NCBI GenBank assembly: GCA_012513545.1
Contig: JAAZCB010001148.1
Span: 1-8,981 of the forward strand
Direction of reading: 5' to 3'
DNA from: Clostridiaceae bacterium
Lineage (GTDB): Bacteria > Bacillota_A > Clostridia > Acetivibrionales > Acetivibrionaceae
Length of the DNA stretch: 8,981 nucleotides
The notes under the pieces: model-generated
Databases searched by the model: none
What the model was told of the DNA's origin: nothing
What the model saw: the letters and a program-made list of their open reading frames with translations, nothing else
Shown here: positions 1-7,101 of the stretch, piece by piece
Numbering within the stretch: the first letter of the stretch is position 1
Layout of the letters: each line of letters opens with the position of its first letter
Made by a program: the position numbers and the translations under genes

Positions 1-237
1 GTGGTAATGTATTTTGTTGTCAAATTGGCAGTCGACAACTCTGAAACTGCTGAAAATGTCAGGGAGATAAGAAGAATTCTGAGCAAGCATTCTCCCGATT
101 GTAAACCTGAGGATAAACAGATTTATGATACTCTCGATATGTCAATACATGAAAGCCCGGCATGCAGTGAAAGAGTTTCACCAAAAGATAAGGAATGTCC
201 ACCCTGCGGATTATCACTTATAAATATTGACCGGTAA
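1..237 (+). CDS. Hypothetical protein, 3' part (start uncertain)
   Basis: An open frame runs from the first base of the window to a TAA at 235-237 and encodes up to 79 residues. GTG at 1 and ATG at 7 could both be starts, but no ribosome binding site can be judged because the sequence begins here, so the gene may extend upstream. I do not recognise the protein. Its middle is charged and probably helical (residues about 15-45). The C-terminal part carries three cysteines near its end (one after a Pro-Ala pair, then the Glu-Cys-Pro-Pro-Cys motif), which might bind a metal or form a disulfide; that is inference only. No membrane segment is evident. The frame direction matches the helicase gene that starts 38 bases downstream, and a candidate promoter for that gene overlaps its last codons. 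A non-coding chance ORF cannot be excluded. Confidence 0.45.
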   Translation: MVMYFVVKLAVDNSETAENVREIRRILSKHSPDCKPEDKQIYDTLDMSIHESPACSERVSPKDKECPPCGLSLINIDR

Positions 238-254
238 TATTAGTGTGATAGTAT
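227..254 (+). promoter_or_regulatory. Candidate sigma-A promoter for the helicase gene
   Basis: TTGACC at 227-232 matches the -35 consensus at 5 of 6 positions. It is followed after 16 bases by TAGTAT at 249-254 (4 of 6 for the -10), with a TGA just before it that gives an extended -10 (TGn). The start of transcription would fall near 261, leaving a leader of about 14 bases before the ATG at 275. The -35 lies inside the last codons of the upstream ORF. Short AT-rich matches of this kind also arise by chance. Confidence 0.35.
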
Positions 255-274
255 GAAAGGTTTAATCAGGTAAT

Positions 275-3238
275 ATGAGCGTATTTTCGAGCCTTAAGTT
301 TCAATATGAGTTTTTGAAGCACCAGCAAATAATACTTCAAAAATTTGAGGAAAAAATAAAACGGAATAAAAGCAAAACCTTCAGGTTCCATTTAGTTGCT
401 CCTCCGGGTTCGGGTAAGACCATCATAGGTATGGAAATGGCAAGAAGACTTGCTGCTCCGACGCTTATTATATGCCCGAATACTACTATTCAAGGCCAGT
501 GGGTAGAAAAATTCAGAATGTTTTTACCTAAAGGCAGTCAGGATGAACTTGTAAAGGAAATAAATACTACAACTGACGACTTGAAGTCCTGTAATGTTTT
601 TACCTATCAGATGCTAAGCGTACCTTGCGGGGATGATGAGGCTTTATTAAGAATGTCGGAAAACCTGTGGGCTGAAACTGTCAGTAAAAGCCAAGCTGTG
701 AGTATTGAGGAAGCACTGTTAAGGATTCTAAGGATGAAAGAGACCAACCCTTCGGCTTACAGGGAAGAAATTTCAAAATTCAGCAAAAAGCTCAGGCAAA
801 GTTATCTTAACGAAGCAGAATGTGATCTTTCGAAGGTATTGCATCCAAACACAACTAAGTTGATTAAAAAAATAGTCAAGTGCAATATAAAAACTGTTGT
901 ATTTGATGAATGCCATCATCTGCAGAGCTATTGGGCACTTGTCATGAAGGAGATTATCACAGAAATTGGTGCTTTAAGCATAATTGGCCTTACAGCAACT
1001 CCTCCTGCAGATGCTGAAAAGGAGAAGCTTGAGTATTACACAGACCTTCTTGGAGAAATTGACTATCAGATCCCGACACCTGCTGTAATAAAAGAAGGTA
1101 TGCTTGCACCTTTTCAGGATCTTGTTTATTTTTGTCTGCCAGCCGAAAAGGAGCTTGAGTATATAAATAATTGCCACCAGAAGTTCAAGCTTTTGCTTGA
1201 TGAATTCAGTCAACAAAACAGCGGTTTTTATTTCTGGGTAATTCTAAGGATAGTTGACAGAAAGCTTGTGTCGGGTGAAACACAGGATTGGACGAAGTTT
1301 ATTAATTCAAAACCAAACCTTGCGGCAGCTGGAGTAAAGTTCCTGCTTCATAACGAATATAAAATCCCCTGGGATATTACAATAACTGATGACATGTACC
1401 AGCAAATGTCACTGGAAGACTGGGTATGCCTTATTGAAGATTATGCGCTCAATCACCTTAAGCTGAGTTCCGATCAAAAGGACAAAGACTTATTGACAGA
1501 TATCAAGGACGCCTTAAGAAGCCTTGGATTTTTACTGACAGAGCAAGGTATCAGGGCACACAGTTCGCCCCTTGACAGGGTATTGGCATATAGCAGAAGC
1601 AAGCTTGAAGCGGTAAAGGAAATACTGAGTGTGGAGATGGAGGAGCTTGGAGATAGAATAAGAGCTGCGATTATTACCGATTTCGAGGTTTCAAACGCAT
1701 TGTCGTTGAAGAAGGTTGAGAGCATTATTGATGATGAATGCGGTGGTGCTGTAAGTGTAATGAAGATACTTACCAAAGATCCGGTTACTGATAGACTTGA
1801 TCCGGTTATGGTTACTGGAAAGAACCTGATTTGCGATGATGATCTTGCAGAAAAATATGTGAGGTTAGGGCTGGAATGGGCAAAAAGTCAGGGATACAGT
1901 ATTGATCTGTCAATCAAGACTGTCGAGTCGGATAGATTTGTTTCGATAGAAGGCTCGGGAAGCGACTGGAGCACAAAAACGGCTGTATTGATGACAACTT
2001 GCCTTTTTGAGCAAGGTGTTACAAAATGTATCATTGGAACAAGGGGACTTATCAGCGAGGGCTGGGATAGTTTGAATCTGAATACACTGATAGATTTATC
2101 GGTTGTTACAACGTTTGCTACGGTTAACCAGCTCAGGGGAAGAAGCATCAGGAAATCACCTGAAGACCCTGAAAAAATATCGAACAATTGGGATGTCATA
2201 TGTATGGCACCGGGTATGGAGAAAGGCTATAACGATCTTAACAGGCTCTACAGAAAACATAATCAGTTTTATGGAATATGTGACGATGGTGAGATACAGA
2301 TGGGAATTAACCATATTGACCCGTCATTGTCCTTGTGTGACCGTGAGCTCACAGCTCAGGATATGAAATCTATTAATGAAAAAATGCTGTATGCTGCAAG
2401 AAACAGAAAGAAGGCCTATGAGCTTTGGAAAATCGGAGAACCTTTTGACAACATTGAGCTTGTATGCAGTGAGATAAAACTCTTAAAGCCGATAAAAATG
2501 AAGGCTGGCAGCTTGATTACAGATGAGAAGCATGCTCTTAAAAATAAAATCAAGGCTAATTTGATTAAGCTTATGGGAATTGTTTTATCTGCAACTGCGG
2601 CCAGTACTGCTGCTGTGACTATTCTGCCGGCTTCCGTGCCGTTATTTGGGGTTTCTGCATTTATGGGATTTAAGTTGTATGAGGGGGTAATAGACATGTG
2701 GACTTATGGGAAAGACAATTTCTTTCAATTGACTGTCAAATCCTCTGTAAAGGATATTGCAAGATGCACCCTGAACGCACTTATTGAGTGCGGGTTCATA
2801 AGCAGTAAAGCAACTGAAGACAGCATAATTGTAACTGAGCGTTCCGATGGGACTATCAGGGTTTATCTGGATTCGGGAGACGAGGATTCAGATATATTCT
2901 CTACCGCTATATACCGGGTTTTTTCGCCAATAGAAGATCAAAGGTATGCAATACAAAGGTTTGAGGTGTTTGTTCCAGAAAAGAACCTGGCGAGGTTTGC
3001 CTATACTCTAAGGTTTGGAATTGACAAGTATCCCCCGATGCTGGCATGCTACCATCCTCTTCCTGATGTATTCTCAACAAAGGAAAAGGCACTGGTGTTC
3101 AAGAAGTATTGGAATAAATTTGTCAGTCCCGGGGATATAGTATTTCTGAAAGGACAAAAAGGACTTGAGATTGTTGAAAAATTCGGCAGAATCAACTCAC
3201 TCGGCGCAAGGAAAATAAATATGAAGATATGGAAATAG
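275..3238 (+). CDS. Large SF2 DEAD/DEAH-type helicase with C-terminal hydrophobic hairpin
   Basis: A 987-residue superfamily 2 helicase/translocase, predicted to use ATP hydrolysis to move on or remodel nucleic acid; the substrate is unknown. Visible motifs are a HQQ Q-motif-like element near residues 16-18, Walker A GSGKT (45-49), DECHH box (211-215), TATP motif III (240-243), a motif IV-like strand near 463-470, motif V around GTRGLISEGWD (588-598), and motif VI QLRGRSIR (619-626). RecA1 spans roughly 10-270 and RecA2 roughly 440-650. Insertions fill about 115-200, 295-435 and 477-575, making it much longer than a minimal helicase. Residues about 763-799 are strongly hydrophobic and could form a membrane hairpin, followed by a soluble domain of about 185 residues. 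No nuclease or methylase motif is seen, so a restriction role is not supported despite the resemblance of the core to type III restriction/XPB-like helicases. ATG 275 is the first start after an in-frame stop at 263-265; its ribosome site (AGG at 268-270) is weak. Confidence 0.88.
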   Translation: MSVFSSLKFQYEFLKHQQIILQKFEEKIKRNKSKTFRFHLVAPPGSGKTIIGMEMARRLAAPTLIICPNTTIQGQWVEKFRMFLPKGSQDELVKEINTTTDDLKSCNVFTYQMLSVPCGDDEALLRMSENLWAETVSKSQAVSIEEALLRILRMKETNPSAYREEISKFSKKLRQSYLNEAECDLSKVLHPNTTKLIKKIVKCNIKTVVFDECHHLQSYWALVMKEIITEIGALSIIGLTATPPADAEKEKLEYYTDLLGEIDYQIPTPAVIKEGMLAPFQDLVYFCLPAEKELEYINNCHQKFKLLLDEFSQQNSGFYFWVILRIVDRKLVSGETQDWTKFINSKPNLAAAGVKFLLHNEYKIPWDITITDDMYQQMSLEDWVCLIEDYALNHLKLSSDQKDKDLLTDIKDALRSLGFLLTEQGIRAHSSPLDRVLAYSRSKLEAVKEILSVEMEELGDRIRAAIITDFEVSNALSLKKVESIIDDECGGAVSVMKILTKDPVTDRLDPVMVTGKNLICDDDLAEKYVRLGLEWAKSQGYSIDLSIKTVESDRFVSIEGSGSDWSTKTAVLMTTCLFEQGVTKCIIGTRGLISEGWDSLNLNTLIDLSVVTTFATVNQLRGRSIRKSPEDPEKISNNWDVICMAPGMEKGYNDLNRLYRKHNQFYGICDDGEIQMGINHIDPSLSLCDRELTAQDMKSINEKMLYAARNRKKAYELWKIGEPFDNIELVCSEIKLLKPIKMKAGSLITDEKHALKNKIKANLIKLMGIVLSATAASTAAVTILPASVPLFGVSAFMGFKLYEGVIDMWTYGKDNFFQLTVKSSVKDIARCTLNALIECGFISSKATEDSIIVTERSDGTIRVYLDSGDEDSDIFSTAIYRVFSPIEDQRYAIQRFEVFVPEKNLARFAYTLRFGIDKYPPMLACYHPLPDVFSTKEKALVFKKYWNKFVSPGDIVFLKGQKGLEIVEKFGRINSLGARKINMKIWK

Positions 3239-3351
3239 GAATTTAAGTCACTTTTTGCTTAAGAACACATAAGAGAATATTGGCCTTTTCACGCAGCTTT
3301 TTATAACTATCCGGGTGTACAAATAACCTGAAATCTTTTATAATAGTATGT
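3239..3351. other. Intergenic gap between helicase gene and MoxR-type operon
   Basis: This is the largest non-coding stretch in the window. It separates two apparently unrelated transcription units and holds the promoter at 3316-3344. A weak inverted repeat TTAAG (3243-3247) / CTTAA (3258-3262) has a 10-base loop and no clean U-tract after it, so it is not a convincing terminator. The helicase transcript may read through into the operon. Confidence 0.7.
3316..3344 (+). promoter_or_regulatory. Sigma-A-type promoter driving the four-gene operon
   Basis: A perfect -10 box TATAAT lies at 3339-3344. Exactly 17 bases upstream is TGTACA at 3316-3321, which matches the -35 consensus TTGACA at 4 of 6 positions. 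Transcription should start about 7 bases after the -10, near 3351, which practically coincides with the ATG at 3352. The message would then have no 5' leader, which fits the absence of any purine-rich ribosome site before that ATG. Confidence 0.55.
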
Positions 3352-5913
3352 ATGACTACAAATTATAGAAAAAATATAAATATAAAAAATAACTTAATAA
3401 GTTTGTCAGTGTTTCTGATTGCTGCCCTTACTTCTGTCCTTCTTATAATGACTGCAATAAATATGCTTGACGTACCTAAGGCAAATAAAAACAGAAAAGA
3501 CAATCAGACAGCTTCTTCCGATAATCTAAACCCGGAAAGTGAAGAGCCCCGGGAAAGTGTAGAGGAGCCCATGATTAGTTCTGAATATTGGGACAGGGGA
3601 GAGGAATGGAGAGAAAAAGCCAAAAACAGACTGGAAGAGAAAAAGAAAAGCAGACTGTTTGACGGTGAATTTGGAAAGGGTGAAGGTCCGGGAAGTTCTG
3701 TGCCTTATAGCGGAAGCTTTGGAGCTGGCATTCCTGAGAATATTCCCAATATTGACATTTCGGGGAATAAAAACATTCCAGATATTCCCTTTGGAAGTAA
3801 AAATCCCGGAAATACAATATCGCTTGGCAGTGAAAGAAGACCGCATTTACCTGTCTTTGAAATATTGGGTAAACCCAATTATTCATTTCTAAAAGTAATG
3901 GTTATGGACAACTACTATGGAAACCGTTGGGTTGCATCACAGGAGAAGCCTGAAGTGAGGCTCATGTTAAATGTTGATATGACCAAAGGTCTGGTTGACA
4001 ATTCTGTGAAGATTAAGCCTCTTGAACCTTCAAAAGGGCATTTGCCGACGCTTTCCGGAGAATCTGAAATCAAATATCACCATAGTCTGTTGGAGTATGC
4101 AAAGTCCGGAACATACATGTCAGAAGTAGTAATTGATGACTACTATGAAGTGGAATACAAGAATCCTCCCGGTGAGGTTATGCTGATAAATGCTGATGTT
4201 GACGCAACTTATACATATAACATTACAGTATCTGAAAAGCTTGGTGAACTTGTTGAAAGGCTAATTGCCGACAGCAGCAGTGATTATGAAGCAATAAAGA
4301 ATACAGAAAAATATCTTGCAGAAAACTATATCCTTAACAATTCCATTGTAAAAGATTATGGGGATAAAGACGGAATAATGTCTTTCCTTTTTGAAGAGAA
4401 GCAGGGAAATACGCTGGATTTTATGTCAGCATATACATATATTCTTAGAGCTGCCGGAATACCTTGCAGACTTGCTGTAGGCTACAAGATAAACAAAGAA
4501 CTTCCGTACCAGATTGTTTATCTTAATCAGACATACATTTATCCTGAAATCAAATTTAAGAATTACGGTTGGGTCCCTATGGAGAGTATGGATAGAATTT
4601 TTGGATATGATCCATCCTTTAAGCCTTCAGTTGACACTGTTACAAAGATTAAGTCCATGGATCCGGAAGCTAAACGCGGTACAGGTTTTACTGTAAAGGG
4701 CACGACAAAGGACATAAAGGGGAACCCATTAAACGATATGCCGGTACTTATATATGTAAAAAAGGATAAGAATGAGCCAGTTCTTTCTTATGGAAAGACA
4801 ACAGTTAAAAATGGTGAATTCAGTTCTCAATTAAGCTTGACTGATGATACGGGTGCAGGCAGGTATCAGGTGGTAGCTGACCTTTTAGAGAATGATACCT
4901 GTATTACTTCATCAAGTGACCCGGAATTAAAAGTGACTACCGATACCTTGATACAACTCGATTCTCCTGATAGTATAGTGGGTAGAAACTTCAAGGTTTC
5001 GGGTAAATTGCTGGACAGTTATTCGGGAGAAGTTATTGGTGAAAAGCTTGTGCTAAGCCTGAGTTTTGAGCACGATATGATGAATGAAAAATTGGAAATC
5101 GATAATACAGGAAGTTTCTCTAAGACAATTCAAGTGGGAGATACCGGTAAGGTCCGGAAGGATAAGGATTTTTTCTTTGTAAGGAGATTTCCTTTAGTAT
5201 ACAAGGTTAGTTTTGAAGGTACAGACATATTTTATTCATCAAGTACGAGTCAAAACTTATTTGTATGGGAACTTTTATGGTTAAGGATTGCAGTTACTCT
5301 TGCAGTTATTTTTTTGATAATAACAATAATTATTGTGAGAACATGGAAAAATAGAAAGATTCAGGTAACCTTACAGAACGAGCTGTCTGAGACTGTCTCG
5401 GCAGAAAAACCAATAATTCTTGAATATGACTACAAGGATAAAGGAGTTTTCACTTCAGCTGCAGGGACTAAAAGGTTATCTATTGCTTTTCCCCAAATAA
5501 AGGACGGTTTACCTCTTACGTGGGGAGTTATGGAGGAACTTGCTGTACGTTTTGTGGACATTTACGGTTATGCCAGTGAAGTCAATGCAGTTTTCCAACA
5601 CAAAGGTACTTACAGGATAAGGTTTAAGGGAAACGGAGATGAAGTTTCCAGCACTGTAAGTATTGTTGACTACAGGGAGGAAGTAATATATCAGGGAAAA
5701 ATGTTTATTCAGAGAATTTCAGATGAGGATAACAGTATAAATGCAATAATGACTTTAAGAGAGATATATGAAGTAGTAGAACCGAAGATACCGTCTGATA
5801 GACATGGAATATTGGGCGAGGTATTTGAAATTCTGGAAAAAGCAGTATATAGTGATGTTAATATACTAAGAGAAGATTACGAAAAATTATATTTGGGTAT
5901 AAGGAAACTTTAA
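3352..5913 (+). CDS. Membrane-anchored transglutaminase-like protein, catalytic triad degenerate (TgpA-like pseudoenzyme)
   Basis: An 853-residue protein, probably N-in. A membrane segment at about 15-37 is followed by a charged then Gly/Pro-rich linker (46-160). Next comes a TgpA-like region with a MDNYYGNRW motif (185-193), then a transglutaminase core (about 300-420), two Ig-like beta regions (about 443-530 and 532-637), a second membrane segment (640-663) and a cytosolic tail of about 190 residues. The tail starts with another beta-rich part and ends in a DUF4129-like helical region (about 800-850). The core keeps the family landmarks RAAGIPCRLAVGY (366-378) and GWVP (406-409). The usual active-site residues are replaced: Thr354 for Cys, Tyr395 for His, Glu411 for Asp. 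Cross-linking or peptidase activity is therefore unlikely, and a structural, binding or sensing role at the cell surface is inferred. It is the first gene of an operon with MoxR and DUF58 partners. ATG 3352 is the first possible start after an in-frame TAA at 3304, but it has no Shine-Dalgarno sequence. Confidence 0.85.
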   Translation: MTTNYRKNINIKNNLISLSVFLIAALTSVLLIMTAINMLDVPKANKNRKDNQTASSDNLNPESEEPRESVEEPMISSEYWDRGEEWREKAKNRLEEKKKSRLFDGEFGKGEGPGSSVPYSGSFGAGIPENIPNIDISGNKNIPDIPFGSKNPGNTISLGSERRPHLPVFEILGKPNYSFLKVMVMDNYYGNRWVASQEKPEVRLMLNVDMTKGLVDNSVKIKPLEPSKGHLPTLSGESEIKYHHSLLEYAKSGTYMSEVVIDDYYEVEYKNPPGEVMLINADVDATYTYNITVSEKLGELVERLIADSSSDYEAIKNTEKYLAENYILNNSIVKDYGDKDGIMSFLFEEKQGNTLDFMSAYTYILRAAGIPCRLAVGYKINKELPYQIVYLNQTYIYPEIKFKNYGWVPMESMDRIFGYDPSFKPSVDTVTKIKSMDPEAKRGTGFTVKGTTKDIKGNPLNDMPVLIYVKKDKNEPVLSYGKTTVKNGEFSSQLSLTDDTGAGRYQVVADLLENDTCITSSSDPELKVTTDTLIQLDSPDSIVGRNFKVSGKLLDSYSGEVIGEKLVLSLSFEHDMMNEKLEIDNTGSFSKTIQVGDTGKVRKDKDFFFVRRFPLVYKVSFEGTDIFYSSSTSQNLFVWELLWLRIAVTLAVIFLIITIIIVRTWKNRKIQVTLQNELSETVSAEKPIILEYDYKDKGVFTSAAGTKRLSIAFPQIKDGLPLTWGVMEELAVRFVDIYGYASEVNAVFQHKGTYRIRFKGNGDEVSSTVSIVDYREEVIYQGKMFIQRISDEDNSINAIMTLREIYEVVEPKIPSDRHGILGEVFEILEKAVYSDVNILREDYEKLYLGIRKL

Positions 5914-5931
5914 AAATACGGGGGTCCGGGC

Positions 5932-7101
5932 ATGAATGTCAGCAGGGAGGTTTCGGAGGATATTTCGTTAAAAGGTTTGGTAACCTATCCAACAGTGTTG
6001 CTGTTGCTTTTGGGGTTTTATGCTTTCTTCTTTCTTAAGACTGGAAGTCCGGGATATGAAGTCAGAAGAAGCTTTTACTTTTTATTGTATCCTTTGGTGA
6101 TAATACTTTCGGGTATATCCTTAAGAGAGCTGATAAACTATATATTTGTAGGTAAATTGGTAAAATTTATTGGAAGTTCAACTGTTGTGCTGGCGTATGG
6201 TACTGCAGCGTTTTTATTTCTTTATCTGGCTTCAGATAGTATGGATTTGAAGCTAGCCAGTATTTATCCAGTACTGATTTCAATTTCGATAATTATTTAC
6301 AAGTTTTCAGGGCTCTTTAAAGGAAGTATATTTATAGACAGCGTTATAAAGACGATTTCATATCTTGTGGCAGGTCTATCGATAAGGTATATGTTTGTAG
6401 CGATTTGGACAAATGGATTCTGGGATATAGGGCTAAAGATATCAGTTGGAGACCTGGTGTTGTTTTCGTTCTGGGGAATAGCCCTGATGCAGATGCTGTC
6501 GCTGATTGACCTTACGGGAAATGAAAAAGCCGGAAGAATATCATTCTGGCTTAAAAGATATCAGGTAGCAAAATTTATTTCAATATTTATATTTTTTTAC
6601 TTATTGTATGACTTTAGAGGTGATGTTATGGGTGAATATGTGCTGGCAGGATGGATATTTATTTTTGTAGTTTTGCTTGTGGCGTTTATAGCAGTTATCT
6701 TAAGGCTGAAAAAGGATGTGGGAACAGCCCCTGAGGAAAGACTCGGAAGGCACTTCCAGGATATCAGTTACAGTAAAATAAAAGACATAACCAACATATC
6801 CAAATATATTAATGATTTTGTTGAACACGGCAGCAGAACTGGAATTGTATCCTGCCTCTATTATATGGCATGTAAATCTGAGATATCAATAAGCACGGCG
6901 AGTAAGATGATATTGCCTCTATTGGAATATAGTGACATGGGGTATCCCGGTATTACCACAAGGAAAAACTTCAAGACTATTGAGGAAAGAAACAGGCAAA
7001 ACAGGATGAAAATACTGGAGGATGTTATAAATAGCTTTGAATATTACGGAAGAGGGGTTGGGTATTTAAATGAATTTGGAAAAGCTTCAGGCACTTTGTA
7101 A
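5932..7101 (+). CDS. Polytopic membrane protein of the MoxR/DUF58 operon
   Basis: A 389-residue protein whose first two thirds are strongly hydrophobic. I count seven or eight membrane segments, at about 18-36, 47-64, 83-100, 108-124, 137-157 (weaker), 173-191, 212-227 and 237-257. A hydrophilic, probably cytosolic tail of about 130 residues follows (258-389), basic and helical in its second half. I recognise no named family. The start is supported by GGGGG at 5920-5924, 7 bases before ATG 5932, and by the 18-base gap after the previous gene. Full-length TgpA proteins carry several membrane helices N-terminal to their transglutaminase domain, whereas the upstream protein has only one. By inference this gene could supply the missing membrane module as a separate partner. 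Its last 32 bases overlap the MoxR gene, which suggests translational coupling. Confidence 0.8.
   Translation: MNVSREVSEDISLKGLVTYPTVLLLLLGFYAFFFLKTGSPGYEVRRSFYFLLYPLVIILSGISLRELINYIFVGKLVKFIGSSTVVLAYGTAAFLFLYLASDSMDLKLASIYPVLISISIIIYKFSGLFKGSIFIDSVIKTISYLVAGLSIRYMFVAIWTNGFWDIGLKISVGDLVLFSFWGIALMQMLSLIDLTGNEKAGRISFWLKRYQVAKFISIFIFFYLLYDFRGDVMGEYVLAGWIFIFVVLLVAFIAVILRLKKDVGTAPEERLGRHFQDISYSKIKDITNISKYINDFVEHGSRTGIVSCLYYMACKSEISISTASKMILPLLEYSDMGYPGITTRKNFKTIEERNRQNRMKILEDVINSFEYYGRGVGYLNEFGKASGTL

Noticed and set aside
253..273. Six-codon mini-ORF (ATG at 253, TAA at 271-273) before the helicase gene, as a leader peptide
   Set aside because: It is very short, has no ribosome site of its own and no attenuator-like hairpin after it; chance occurrence is likely.
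974..2697. Antisense open frames of 80-103 codons inside the helicase gene
   Set aside because: The sense strand encodes clear helicase motifs across this range, and the antisense products show no family features.
275..3238. Helicase gene as part of a type III restriction or BREX/DISARM-like defence locus
   Set aside because: No methyltransferase, nuclease or other defence gene is present in the window, so this naming is not supported from the sequence.
3243..3262. Inverted repeat TTAAG/CTTAA as a terminator after the helicase gene
   Set aside because: The stem is only 5 A/T-rich pairs with a 10-base loop, and no T-run follows it, so it is too weak to call a Rho-independent terminator.
3670..3830. 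Gly/Pro/Ile-Pro-rich stretch of the linker as a tandem repeat array
   Set aside because: The IP dipeptides recur but without a regular period or repeated DNA unit; it is better described as a low-complexity linker.
3526..3886. Overlapping antisense open frames opposite the linker of the transglutaminase-like gene
   Set aside because: They are shadows of the Gly/Pro/Glu-rich coding strand, with no plausible ribosome sites or recognisable protein features.
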